A stretch of 64,000 nt of DNA from assembly GCF_001741865.1 (NCBI RefSeq), contig NZ_CP017147.1, positions 4,827,001-4,891,000 of the forward strand, written 5' to 3'. Source of the stretch: Bosea vaviloviae (GTDB lineage: Bacteria > Pseudomonadota > Alphaproteobacteria > Rhizobiales > Beijerinckiaceae). The notes under the pieces were generated by a model. That model had not been told where the DNA came from. It was given only the letters and a program-made list of their open reading frames with translations, and did no database searches. A program made the position numbers and the translations under genes. Positions 44,069 to 51,934 of the stretch are shown in pieces (positions within the stretch are counted from its first letter, which is position 1; every line of letters begins with the position of its first letter).

Positions 44069-44811
44069 CGACGGCCTCCATCCATGGCGCTCAACAGCCC
44101 CTTGACCGCAGCATTGTCGCCGGCGAGCCGCAATAGCGCCTCGCGCCCGCCGCTGGCATAGGCGGCAGCTCCCCGCAGCAGGTCGAGCAGCGAACCCGGC
44201 GCATTGACGTCGAAGCGCGCATGCGCGCCACCGGTCAGGCGCGCGATCGTCGCAAAGGCCGCGCTGGCGGCGGGGTCATGGCCTTCCTGGAATAGGAAAC
44301 CGCGAATCCCGCGCAAGCCGAGTTCGCCCGCGAGAGCGGCAAGCGCATCGACATCCTCCTCCATCGCATCGCCGACGAAGACGAAGGCGCGGATCGGTAC
44401 GGTCTTCGCCTCGTCGCGGACATGCTTGAGCACGCGATGGATCTGCGTCTGGCCGCCCTCGCAGGCGATCCGGCTCATCAGCCCGTTGAGGCGCTGCGGC
44501 TCGCCGACCCAGCCGGACGAGCGGCACTCCATCAGCCCGCGGAAATAGACGAGCTGGACCGCAAGCCCACCGCTCTTCGCCGCGACCTCGAACATCCGCG
44601 CCTGCAAGGAGCAGGCGAGATCCCAGGTCGGCTGGCGGCTCATCGTGGCGTCGAGCGCGAAGACGAGCCGGCCCGCCTGCCCCGTCGCCAGCGGCGCCAG
44701 CTGCTTGGCGGCTCCCAGGAAGCGATCGATCGCACCCGGCGTCGAAGCCCCCGCAGCCTGTGGCGCGGTGGTTTCGGCCTTGCCCAGAGCACGGTCGGTC
44801 TTGTCGCTCAT
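44065..44811 (-). CDS. VWA-like protein coupled to a membrane J-protein
   Basis: A 248-residue soluble protein with a von Willebrand A-like fold: RLVFALDATMSRQPTWD carries a DxTxS-like metal site in place of DxSxS, and later strands AFVFVGDAMEEDVDAL and GIRGFLFQEGHD fit the fold. The start at 44811 (MSDKTDRALGKAETT) is chosen over a longer frame. It is translationally coupled to the downstream J-domain gene by a 4-nt overlap. It has no secretion signal. Function unknown. Confidence 0.8.
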   Translation of the reverse strand: MSDKTDRALGKAETTAPQAAGASTPGAIDRFLGAAKQLAPLATGQAGRLVFALDATMSRQPTWDLACSLQARMFEVAAKSGGLAVQLVYFRGLMECRSSGWVGEPQRLNGLMSRIACEGGQTQIHRVLKHVRDEAKTVPIRAFVFVGDAMEEDVDALAALAGELGLRGIRGFLFQEGHDPAASAAFATIARLTGGAHARFDVNAPGSLLDLLRGAAAYASGGREALLRLAGDNAAVKGLLSAMDGGRR

Positions 44812-44908
44812 GAGGCTCCCGGTCGCACGACGCTGCAAATCATACTGACCTGATATTGGCCATCGCCCGCGCATTTGCTACCCGTCCGCAAAAGGGAGAA
44901 CAGGCGCA

Positions 44909-45757
44909 GTGACGCAGATAGCGGTTTTCGAGACGGTCGCCTCCATGCGGGCCAAGGTCGCGGCCTGGCATGCCGCAGGCGAGAAGGTCGCGCTGGTGCC
45001 GACCATGGGCGCGCTGCATCAAGGCCATATCGCCCTGGTGAAGGAAGCCCAGCGCCATGCGCGGCGCGTCATCACCTCGATCTTCGTCAATCCGACGCAG
45101 TTCGCCCCGCATGAGGACTTCAAGAAATATCCGCGCACCTTCGACCAGGACTGCGCGATGCTGGCCGAGGCGCAGGCCGACGCGGTCTTCTTTCCCCAGG
45201 TCGAGCAAATGTATCCGCCGGGCTTCGCCACCCGCATCCTGCTGCTCGGCCCCGCCGCGGTCGGCCTCGACGACCGCTTTCGGCCGACACATTTCGAAGG
45301 CGTTGCAACGGTTTGCTGCAAACTCTTTACCCAGAGTCAGGCCGATTGCGCCGTCTTCGGCGAGAAGGATTATCAGCAGCTCAAGGTGGTGACGCGGATG
45401 GCGGCTGATCTCGACCTCGGCATCGAGATCGTCCCGCTCCCGACCTTCCGCGAGCCCGACGGCCTCGCCATGTCCTCGCGCAACCGCTACCTCTCGGCCG
45501 AGCATCGCGCGCTCGCGCCGCTGCTGCACAAGGTCATGCAAGAGCTCGCCGCGCGCCTGCGCAATCGCGACGACCTGTTCAAGGCCGTGACCGAAGCGCA
45601 AGGCGAGATCATCTCGGCCGGCTTCGAGCTCGACTATCTGGAGGCGCGGCACGCCGACACGCTCGCTGCCGTAACCTCGCTGGCCGATGGCCCGATCCGT
45701 TTGCTCGTGGCGGCCCGGATCGGCGGCACGCGGCTGATCGACAATATCGGCGTGTAG
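44909..45757 (+). CDS. panC: Pantothenate synthetase
   Basis: A 282-residue ATP-dependent ligase that joins pantoate and beta-alanine, the last step of vitamin B5 synthesis. The nucleotide motif is PTMGALHQGHIALVKEAQ, the KMSKS-like loop is MSSRNRYLS, and FGEKDYQQLKVV is also diagnostic. The start is GTG, with AAGGGAGA upstream. panB is not in view. It is divergent from the VWA/J-protein pair. Confidence 0.95.
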   Translation: MTQIAVFETVASMRAKVAAWHAAGEKVALVPTMGALHQGHIALVKEAQRHARRVITSIFVNPTQFAPHEDFKKYPRTFDQDCAMLAEAQADAVFFPQVEQMYPPGFATRILLLGPAAVGLDDRFRPTHFEGVATVCCKLFTQSQADCAVFGEKDYQQLKVVTRMAADLDLGIEIVPLPTFREPDGLAMSSRNRYLSAEHRALAPLLHKVMQELAARLRNRDDLFKAVTEAQGEIISAGFELDYLEARHADTLAAVTSLADGPIRLLVAARIGGTRLIDNIGV

Positions 45758-45892
45758 GTCGTCGCAGCGGTCGCTGCTATCGGCTTGTCGCCCCCCAACC
45801 TCGCCTTCCCCGCAGAATGCCTCCAGCGATCCGGCTTCTTCTCGCGGGAGGGTGTCGCGAGCTCGCGCCTCGGCTTACAGCCGTCGCTTGAT

Positions 45893-45915
45893 TTTATCTT
45901 GATGATCAAGATAAA
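45893..45915. promoter_or_regulatory. Perfect 23-bp palindrome upstream of the membrane protein-MarR pair (probable operator)
   Basis: TTTATCTTGAT (45893-45903) and ATCAAGATAAA (45905-45915) flank a single G. It lies 44 nt before the start of the small membrane protein whose downstream neighbour is a MarR regulator. Such palindromes are typical MarR-family sites. Confidence 0.75.
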
Positions 45916-45959
45916 TCACAGCAAGGTCGGCTGAGGCACTCGCAAGAGGAGAAACTGGG

Positions 45960-46427
45960 ATGGAGGCGACGGCTGCAGAGCTCCTCATCGGAATGGCGAT
46001 ATTGGCTGCGGCCATCGGGATCGGCGGCGGGCTTTACGAGTTCGTGGTGCTCGATCCGGTCTGGCCGAACCGGCCTGCCCTGGTCCAACCGATGCATGGC
46101 GGGGTGTCCCGTAAACGCTTCTGGATACCGGCGCATATCGTCTTCGAGCTTCTGCTCGTCGCCGCACTGGTGGCCGCCTGGGGAGCGCCCGGCATCAGCC
46201 GGTGGCTTCTGATCGCTCTCGCCACCCATGCGGCGATGCGGATCTGGTCGGCGCTCGATTTCATCCCGAAAGCCCTCGCCTTCGAGCGGGACGAGGCCGA
46301 TAGCGTCTCGCCGGATGCGGCACGGCGCTGGACCAGGCGCAGTCGCCTCAGGCTGCCCCTCGATCTCGCGAAGCTGGCCGCGCTGCTCGCCGCATTCTGG
46401 ACAGCCGCCCGGAGCGCTGGGATCTGA
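45960..46427 (+). CDS. Small membrane protein of the MarR pair (DUF1772-like)
   Basis: A 155-residue protein with about four membrane helices (LLIGMAILAAAIGIGGGLYE; FELLLVAALVAAWGAP; a third near WLLIALATHAAMRIWSAL; LAKLAALLAAFWTAA). AAGAGGAGA precedes the ATG. It ends 5 nt before a MarR gene, and a perfect palindrome lies upstream, so the two form a self-regulated operon. Resembles DUF1772 proteins; function unknown. Confidence 0.75.
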   Translation: MEATAAELLIGMAILAAAIGIGGGLYEFVVLDPVWPNRPALVQPMHGGVSRKRFWIPAHIVFELLLVAALVAAWGAPGISRWLLIALATHAAMRIWSALDFIPKALAFERDEADSVSPDAARRWTRRSRLRLPLDLAKLAALLAAFWTAARSAGI

Positions 46428-46432
46428 CCGAC

Positions 46433-46936
46433 ATGCCCGAGCACGACAACGATACGCTGTTGCGCCAGCTTGGCCTCGCCGTGAGGCGAATGGGGGCACA
46501 GAGCGTGCTCAGCAGCGCCGCCATGGCCAAGCACTTCGGGCTGCATCCAACCGATCTGGAGGTGCTCGACCTCATTGTCCTGCACGAGACCGTCACGGCC
46601 GGCGAACTCGCCATTGCCACCGGCCTGACCTCGGGTTCGGTGACGGCGCTGGTCGACAGGCTGGCGGCGCGCGGCTACGTCACCCGCCGCCGGGACGAGG
46701 CCGATCGGAGGCGCATGCTGATCAGCGTCGTGCGGACAGCAACGGCGCCGATCGAAGCCGCCTACGAGCCGCGCCGGATCGCCATGCACAGGCTCTGGTC
46801 GAGCTTCGACGAGGAGACGCTACGAGCCGTGACCGGCTTCCTCACCCGCAGCACGGACCTGCTCGTGCGCTGCACCGAGGAGATCGTCGCGCCGGTCGAT
46901 ACCGGACAAGCCGGCGGAAGCACCAAGCCGCGCTGA
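46433..46936 (+). CDS. MarR-family transcriptional regulator
   Basis: A 167-residue winged-helix protein with the MarR pattern HPTDLEVLDLIVLHETVTAG, ELAIATGLTSGSVTALVDRL and RRDEADRRRMLISV (the wing). It is the second gene of a two-gene operon 5 nt after the membrane protein. It probably binds the palindrome at 45893-45915, repressing its own operon. The ligand is unknown. Confidence 0.9.
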   Translation: MPEHDNDTLLRQLGLAVRRMGAQSVLSSAAMAKHFGLHPTDLEVLDLIVLHETVTAGELAIATGLTSGSVTALVDRLAARGYVTRRRDEADRRRMLISVVRTATAPIEAAYEPRRIAMHRLWSSFDEETLRAVTGFLTRSTDLLVRCTEEIVAPVDTGQAGGSTKPR

Positions 46937-46966
46937 CACGTCACCTCCCCGCCCTTGTGAGCTTCT

Positions 46967-47404
46967 CTACAGCAACCCCAATTCCGCCAGCTCCCGCCGC
47001 ATCGCTTCGGGCATCACGCCGAGATCGCCGCTGCGGCCGTCGATGTCGCGCGGCTTGTCCTTGTCAGCGAGATAGCGCCAACCCTGGAAGGGCCGGCACG
47101 GGCGCGGCTCGACCGGGACCACCACCGGCTCCATCACCAGATGACAGCGGCCGATGCCGTCCGCATCGGTGAAGGGCCTGATCTCCGTCAGGCGCTGGCG
47201 GGCCGAGATCTGGCCCTTGATCACCCAATAGAGCGAGCCGCCATCGACGATCTCGCTGACGCGCTTGGGCACCATGCGGGTGGTATGCGTCTGCTCGTCG
47301 GGGCGGCCCATCCGCCGGCGCAGCAGCGACTGCTCCTCGATCCATTCCTCGAGATCGCTGATCGATTCGGCGCCGACGCAGAGTTTGAGCAGGTGAAGCG
47401 ACAT
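46967..47404 (-). CDS. DUF1489 family protein
   Basis: A 145-residue cytoplasmic protein with the DUF1489 features MSLHLLKLCVG, GRPDEQTHTTRMVPKR, GSLYWVIKGQISARQRL and QGWRYL. The family is almost restricted to alphaproteobacteria and has no known function. It stands between the MarR operon (convergent) and a palindromic element. Confidence 0.9.
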   Translation of the reverse strand: MSLHLLKLCVGAESISDLEEWIEEQSLLRRRMGRPDEQTHTTRMVPKRVSEIVDGGSLYWVIKGQISARQRLTEIRPFTDADGIGRCHLVMEPVVVPVEPRPCRPFQGWRYLADKDKPRDIDGRSGDLGVMPEAMRRELAELGLL

Positions 47405-47465
47405 GGGCGGAACTTAAGCCCTGCAAGGCAACCCGACCAGCGCTTGCGGCGTTTCTCCACAGCCC

Positions 47466-47547
47466 CCGTCATTGCGAGCGCAGCGAAGCAATCCAGGGGG
47501 CGTAGCGCGAGACCTCCTGGATTGCTTCGCTGCGCTCGCAATGACGG
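47466..47547. repeat. Palindromic element with 32-bp perfect arms
   Basis: Arms 47466-47497 and 47516-47547 are perfect inverted copies (ends CCGTCATTGCGAGCGCAGCG and its complement), separated by an 18-nt loop. It is the longest uninterrupted inverted repeat in the window and belongs to a common family with GTCATTGCGAGCG ends. Confidence 0.92.
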
Positions 47548-47620
47548 TCGCTCGCGCCGGGATGACGGCGGCAAGGAGACGAGCTAGGTCTGAGCGAAAG
47601 TCAAAGGGAGAGACGCAACC

Positions 47621-48388
47621 ATGCGCGGACTTGCAGGCAAGGCCATCCTCGTCACCGGCTCCTCGACCGGCATCGGCTACGCCATGGCGCAGCGGCTGGT
47701 GGCGGACGGCGCCAAAGTGCTCGTCCATGGCCGCGACGAGGCCGAGGTCGCGGCCGCCTGCCGGCATCTCGGCGCCTCGGCGCAAGGGGCCACCGGCGAT
47801 CTCGCCGACCCCGCCACCGCGCAAACGCTGATCGACGCCACGGTGAAGGCCTTCGGGCGCATCGACGGCCTCGTCAACAATGCCGGCATCTATCCGCGCG
47901 GCGTGCTCGGCGAGACCACGGCGACCTTCTTCGACCATATCTTCGCGATCAACACCCGCGCGCCGCTGCTTTGCGCCGAGGCCGCGATCCGCGCCTTCCG
48001 CCTGCAGAAATCCGGCGGTGCCATCGTCACCGTCGGCTCGATCAACGCCTATTGCGGGCTCTCCAACCTGACCGTCTATTCGATGTCGAAGGGCGCGTTG
48101 ATGACGATGACGCGCAACCTCGCCAATGCGCTTGGACCTGAGCATATCCGGGTGAACCAGCTCAATGTTGGCTGGACCTTCACCGCCAATGAGGATGCGA
48201 CACAGCAGCGCGAGGGCCAGAAGCCCGGCTGGCAGGACCATGTCCCGCTCAAGCTCGCCCCGACCGGGCGGATCATGCAGCCTGAGGAGATCGCGGCCCA
48301 CACCGCCTTCTGGCTCTCCGACGAGAGCGCCCCGGTCTCGGGCCAGCTCTACGAGGCCGAGCAATATCCGCTGATCGGGCGCGTCTGA
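47621..48388 (+). CDS. SDR-family oxidoreductase (classical)
   Basis: A 255-residue NAD(P)-dependent dehydrogenase/reductase. Cofactor motif ILVTGSSTGIGYAMAQ at residues 9-24, LVNNAGIYPRG, catalytic Ser in VTVGSINAY, and YxxxK as YSMSKGAL. The C-terminal region ends LSDESAPVSGQLYEAEQYP. The substrate is unknown. A broken APH(6)-type gene follows 3 nt downstream on the same strand. Confidence 0.92.
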   Translation: MRGLAGKAILVTGSSTGIGYAMAQRLVADGAKVLVHGRDEAEVAAACRHLGASAQGATGDLADPATAQTLIDATVKAFGRIDGLVNNAGIYPRGVLGETTATFFDHIFAINTRAPLLCAEAAIRAFRLQKSGGAIVTVGSINAYCGLSNLTVYSMSKGALMTMTRNLANALGPEHIRVNQLNVGWTFTANEDATQQREGQKPGWQDHVPLKLAPTGRIMQPEEIAAHTAFWLSDESAPVSGQLYEAEQYPLIGRV

Positions 48389-48391
48389 TCT

Positions 48392-48655
48392 GTGGATTCC
48401 GCTGCGCCTGCCGATTTCGAGTCTTGGCTGCATTTTGAGCCTTGGCTGTCGCGCTGGGCGCTCGCGCCCGACGGCGACGCCATCATCACCCATGGCAGCC
48501 GCCTGTTGCAGGTGCGCCATCAGGGCGAGCCCGCTATGCTGAAGCTGCCGAGGCCGAGGATGGAGCGCCTCGGCTATCGGCTGCTCGAATACAAGGGCGG
48601 CGACGGCGCGGCGCGCCTGCTTGCCCGCGACGAAAGCGGCAGCGCGAGATGCCGC
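48392..48655 (+). pseudogene. N-terminal fragment of an APH(6)/StrB-like phosphotransferase
   Basis: From a GTG start 3 nt after the SDR stop, about 80 codons match the N-terminal part of the aminoglycoside/hydroxyurea phosphotransferase family: HFEPWLSRWALAPDGD, RLLQVRHQGEPAMLKLPRPR, and GGDGAARLLARDESG. Family length is about 270-280 residues, and the ATP lobe's second half and catalytic HGD motif are missing. After ~48655 the frame continues into the antisense of the csbD terminator and gene. The gene was cut when the CsbD segment arrived or by deletion. Confidence 0.78.
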
Positions 48656-48677
48656 GATCTGACCCGTGAGCGCAAAA

Positions 48678-48701
48678 AGGCCGGCCGTCGCGGGCCGACC
48701 T
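48678..48701 (-). terminator. Rho-independent terminator of csbD
   Basis: AGGCCGGCC (48678-48686) pairs with GGCCGACCT (48693-48701; one G-T wobble) around GTCGCG. On the minus strand the stem is followed by TTTTTGCG. It lies about 30 nt after the csbD stop. Confidence 0.82.
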
Positions 48702-48732
48702 TCCTGCCGGAATCAATCCCTGAAGCGGCTGC

Positions 48733-48942
48733 TCATGGCAGCCAGTTCTGGCGCTTGCTCCAATCGTCGACATCCGCCCGGACACGATCTTTTTCGAGCC
48801 CGTAGCGCTCCTGAATTTTACCTTCGAGCTGGTCGCGCTTGCCCGCGATGACATCGAGGTCATCGTCAGTGAGCTTGCCCCACTGCTCCTTGATTTTGCC
48901 CTTTGCCTGCTTCCAGTTTCCTTCGATTCGGTTCCAGTCCAT
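48733..48942 (-). CDS. CsbD family stress protein
   Basis: A 69-residue hydrophilic protein with the CsbD pattern MDWNRIEGNWKQAKGKIKEQ, GKLTDDDLDVIAGKRDQLEG and KIQERYG. CsbD-like proteins are under general stress control in many bacteria, with function unknown. A possible EcfG-type promoter lies upstream at 48976-49000. The frame is open far upstream, but the protein clearly starts at 48942. Confidence 0.92.
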   Translation of the reverse strand: MDWNRIEGNWKQAKGKIKEQWGKLTDDDLDVIAGKRDQLEGKIQERYGLEKDRVRADVDDWSKRQNWLP

Positions 48943-48975
48943 CTCTCTCTCCCAATGCTGAGGTGATGATAGAGA

Positions 48976-49000
48976 AACGCTCCGACGCTGAAATGGTTGC
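48976..49000 (-). promoter_or_regulatory. Possible EcfG-type promoter of csbD
   Basis: On the minus strand GCAAC (49000-48996), a 16-nt spacer, and CGTT (48979-48976) match the alphaproteobacterial general stress consensus GGAAC-N16/17-CGTT with one mismatch. It lies about 35 nt before the start codon. A short motif like this can occur by chance. Confidence 0.5.
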
Positions 49001-49008
49001 AAGCGCCC

Positions 49009-49233
49009 TGGAACTGCCACGAGCGCAACGCTGACCCGATTATCGTCGAGGACATCGCGCTCCTCAGAGAGCCGCCGCAGCTCATTGCGACAGTTCTCGC
49101 TGAAGGGATCCATGCGCTCGCCTTCATTCCTGTTGCCGGAGACGCCGAGCTAAGCGGCAAGTTCATGGTCTATTGCGATACACCACGGGTGTTCACCGAA
49201 CATGAGCGCGACATTGCACTCCAGCATCCTTTC
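49009..49233 (+). pseudogene. GAF-domain fragment
   Basis: About 75 codons read as an internal piece of a GAF domain from a sensor kinase: NADPIIVEDIALLREPP, EGIHALAFIPVAGDAELSGK, FMVYCDTPRVFTEHERDIAL. There is no proper start, no further GAF sequence downstream, and no kinase domain. An open frame from 48997 to 49254 covers it, but the ends are not family-like. Confidence 0.65.
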
Positions 49234-49245
49234 GGCCCGTTGGTA

Positions 49246-49270
49246 GGAACCTGATCCCTCACTTGTTGTT
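49246..49270 (+). promoter_or_regulatory. Possible EcfG-type promoter of the YciE-like gene
   Basis: GGAAC (49246-49250), 16-nt spacer, TGTT (49267-49270). One mismatch to GGAAC-N16/17-CGTT. It lies 40 nt before the ATG of the DUF892 gene, a suitable distance. Confidence 0.5.
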
Positions 49271-49309
49271 CTTCCTGTTCAGGGCTGGGCAATGTGACAG
49301 GAGGCTCTC

Positions 49310-49813
49310 ATGGGATGGTTCACCAAGGACATCGCGACAATGGACGATCTCTTCGTCCACACACTCCAAGACATCTACTACGCCGAGAACCAGATCAAAA
49401 AGTCACTCCCCGACATGATCGAGAAGGCAACCAGCCCGGCGTTGAAGCAGGGTTTCCAGACACACCTTCAGGAAACCGAGGGCCACATCTCTCGCTTGAA
49501 GCAGGTCTTCAAGCAGCACGGTGTGGAGGAGAAGGGCGTCACTTGCCCTGCGATCGACGGCATCCTTTCCGAGGCGAGCGACGTCGCCGGAGAGGTTGAT
49601 GACAAGCAAGTTCTCGACGCAGCTCTGATAGCGGCTGCGCAGGCAGTCGAGCACTACGAGATGACCCGCTACGGCACGCTCGTTGCCTGGGCGAAACAAC
49701 TCGGCCGCGAAGATTGCGCTGCTCTCTTGAAGCAGAACCTCGATGAAGAGGCCGCGACTGACGAGAAGCTGACAAAGCTCGCGATGAGCGGGATCAACCG
49801 CAAGGCCGCATAG
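49310..49813 (+). CDS. YciE/DUF892 ferritin-like stress protein
   Basis: A 167-residue four-helix-bundle protein of the YciE/YciF family. DLFVHTLQDIYYAENQIKKS, HLQETEGHISRLKQVF and AAAQAVEHYEMTRYGTLVAW carry the Glu/His residues expected for a di-metal site. ACAGGAGG lies before the ATG. Members are induced by osmotic and general stress. The gene is followed by a strong terminator. Confidence 0.92.
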   Translation: MGWFTKDIATMDDLFVHTLQDIYYAENQIKKSLPDMIEKATSPALKQGFQTHLQETEGHISRLKQVFKQHGVEEKGVTCPAIDGILSEASDVAGEVDDKQVLDAALIAAAQAVEHYEMTRYGTLVAWAKQLGREDCAALLKQNLDEEAATDEKLTKLAMSGINRKAA

Positions 49814-49835
49814 TAGGCGAGGTTGCACTCAATCG

Positions 49836-49868
49836 GCCCCGCCAGTTTTTGAACCGGCGGGGCATTTT
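49836..49868 (+). terminator. Rho-independent terminator of the YciE-like gene
   Basis: GCCCCGCC (49836-49843) with GGCGGGGC (49856-49863), then ATTTT. It lies 23 nt after the stop codon. Confidence 0.85.
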
Positions 49869-50249
49869 CGCCCTATGTTCCGTTTGCTGTGCGGTTCTCG
49901 GTCCTATCCCGACGCTAGGCGGCTCGCTCCGCGGAGAGCGCGGTCGCGCTCAGGCGACCAGACTAGGCCCTGCCAATCGAAGCACCTTGATCCCTTCGGA
50001 CGGGTGGTCGACGGCAATATCGACAAGGCAAGCGCCGGCGGAGTGATAGCGCTGCAATGGAAGCGCCCTTCGGCCTTAAACTCCCAAGCATCCATCGCAG
50101 CGTTCATCCATCGTAGCGTTTGGATCGGTGCAACGGGCGTGGTCCGCACGAGCTGATCGCTGCGGAACCATCACGTTGGGCAGACTCCGCGTCAGAAATG
50201 GAACACCACCCCAGTGTCGTTGGTTTCCTCGGCAAAAGAGGAGGAGACA
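49869..50249. other. Stretch without a supported gene
   Basis: Short open frames occur on both strands but none has family features, codon use like the neighbours, and a ribosome site together. There are two GGAAC words (50164 and 50200), neither with CGTT at the right distance. Possibly decayed sequence of the stress-gene insertion. Confidence 0.45.
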
Positions 50250-50480
50250 ATGGCAAAGCAACCCGAAGCCCTGGCTACTTTCGCGGCGAGTGCCCGCAAC
50301 AAAAGCAAGAAACCTGACGACGTCGGGTTGAAGGCCACGCCGTCAACAGACGGCCTGAAAACCGATCCCGCCCAGAAGGTCGACGCGGCGACCAAGGTGC
50401 TGCGCGAGGGCGTCCTTCACCGTGACGAAGGGGCTGACGAAGCCGTCGATAAACTGCCGGATCGGACGCGGGACCTGTGA
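50250..50480 (+). CDS. Small hydrophilic hypothetical protein
   Basis: A 76-residue charged protein (MAKQPEALATFAASARNKSK ... VLREGVLHRDEGADEAVDKL) with no hydrophobic segment. GAGGAG lies 6-11 nt before the ATG at 50250. I do not recognise a named family. The position among CsbD, DUF892 and BrkB genes suggests a stress-related role, by association only. Confidence 0.55.
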   Translation: MAKQPEALATFAASARNKSKKPDDVGLKATPSTDGLKTDPAQKVDAATKVLREGVLHRDEGADEAVDKLPDRTRDL

Positions 50481-50809
50481 GCAGCTGATAGCTCGGAAAC
50501 GAGACGCGCATCATGCGTCGCGGTCGATGAATCGGCGGTGCCCTGCTGGCGCGCAATGGTTGCGGCCGATGGCTACGTTTCACCGTTAAGAGCACGCTTG
50601 ACTCAGAAAGCTTGGCTGGGCCGGCGCAGAGCTGGGCCGACAGCCGCCGTCCAAGATGGTTCGCCCCAATGGCATCCACCTTGCGCAGCTTTTAAAAGAC
50701 CCCCTACCCCGGCTGTCTCTGAGCCTCGCCGTTACGAGGTAAGCTTGAGCGAGTAAAACCCGCGGGGGCGTCCAGATCGCGGTGCTAGGCCGGGGGCGAT
50801 CGCGTCAGG
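50481..50809. other. Stretch without a supported gene
   Basis: About 330 nt between the small hydrophilic protein and the BrkB gene. I see no family-like frame. CTTTTAAAAGACC near 50690 and the AT-richer 50735-50755 may be promoter elements of the downstream gene. Confidence 0.45.
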
Positions 50810-51934
50810 TTGTTTTCGAACATTTGCGCTTGGCTGGCGTTGGTTGGGTCGCGGAGACGCGACATGCGCCATCAACGATTGCTCAGGGACGTGGGAATTG
50901 CTGCTCTCGCGGGCTTGGGCAGCGCAATGCTGTTCTCGCGCCTTTCGAATGCCGAGGTCAGCGCGCGTGACAACGCGTACGAACAGAAGACTGCACATCG
51001 ATCACAACAAGGCGCACGGGCCGTCACTCCCACGGACATTCCGGTGGGAGGGTGGGCCGACATCCTGCGCCGAACCTACTACGAGGTCGATCGCGATCGG
51101 GTTCGGGCTGTCGCCGCGGGGGTGACCTTCTATGCGCTGCTCGCCCTTTTTCCAGCGCTGACCGCCGTCGTTTCGATCTACGGCCTCGTCGCGGAACCTA
51201 GCACAATCGGAGAGCACATCGGTGTGGTCGCCGGGTTTCTCCCGCCGGGTTCGAGTAATTTCTTCCGCGATCAGGTGACGCGCATTACAGAAGCCGGCGA
51301 CGCGAAGCTGGGATTCGCATTTGCGTTCGGGCTTGCCGTCGCCATCTGGAGCGCCAACGCTGGCATCAAAGCCATCTTCGATGCCTTGAACGTAGCTTAT
51401 GGCGAAGACGAGAAACGGGGCTTCGTCAGGCTGAACCTGATCTCTCTTGGCTTTACCGTCGGCGTTCTGCTTTTCGTCTTACTCGCCCTCGGTGCGATCG
51501 CCGCGCTGCCTGTCCTGCTCGACCGCCTCTATCTCGGCAGCGGGGCTGAGCTGTTGATTTCTCTGGCGCGCTGGCCGGTTCTGATCTTTGCGCTCATGCT
51601 CGGGTTGTCGGCGCTTTACCGGTTCGGCCCGAGCCGCGATGCAGCCCAATGGAGTTGGGTCAGCCCCGGCGCGGTTTTTGCCAGCGTCGGGTGGCTCGCA
51701 GCATCCCTGCTATTGTCTTGGTACGTCGCCAACTTCGAGGACTACAACAAAACTTATGGTGCGATCGGCGCTGTCATCGGACTGCTAACCTGGATGTGGC
51801 TGTCGGCAACCATCGTCCTGGTGGGCGCGGAACTCAATTCGGAGTGCGAGCGCCAAACAGATCGCGATACGACTAAGGGCCCCCCAATGCCGATAGGAAT
51901 GCGCGGAGCTGACGCCGCCGATCGAAAGGGTTAG
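50810..51934 (+). CDS. YihY/virulence factor BrkB family membrane protein
   Basis: A 374-residue inner-membrane protein with about six helices. Family segments are WADILRRTYYEVDRDRVRAV, AAGVTFYALLALFPALTAVV, AFGLAVAIWSANAGIKAIFD, YRFGPSRDAAQWSWVSPGAV and AIGAVIGLLTWMWLSATIVL followed by LVGAELNSE. The N-terminal ~75 residues before the family start are not conserved-looking. A start at 50864 (MRHQRLLRDVGIAALAGLGS) is as likely as 50810. Function unknown (originally linked to serum resistance). Confidence 0.9.
   Translation: MFSNICAWLALVGSRRRDMRHQRLLRDVGIAALAGLGSAMLFSRLSNAEVSARDNAYEQKTAHRSQQGARAVTPTDIPVGGWADILRRTYYEVDRDRVRAVAAGVTFYALLALFPALTAVVSIYGLVAEPSTIGEHIGVVAGFLPPGSSNFFRDQVTRITEAGDAKLGFAFAFGLAVAIWSANAGIKAIFDALNVAYGEDEKRGFVRLNLISLGFTVGVLLFVLLALGAIAALPVLLDRLYLGSGAELLISLARWPVLIFALMLGLSALYRFGPSRDAAQWSWVSPGAVFASVGWLAASLLLSWYVANFEDYNKTYGAIGAVIGLLTWMWLSATIVLVGAELNSECERQTDRDTTKGPPMPIGMRGADAADRKG

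Noticed and set aside
48442..48669. Possible intact small gene downstream of the SDR
   Set aside because: The only frame with family similarity is the APH(6)-like fragment from 48392; the others are shadows.
50164..50221. EcfG-type promoter for the small hydrophilic gene
   Set aside because: GGAAC is followed by CGTT after only 13 nt, too short for the consensus spacer.
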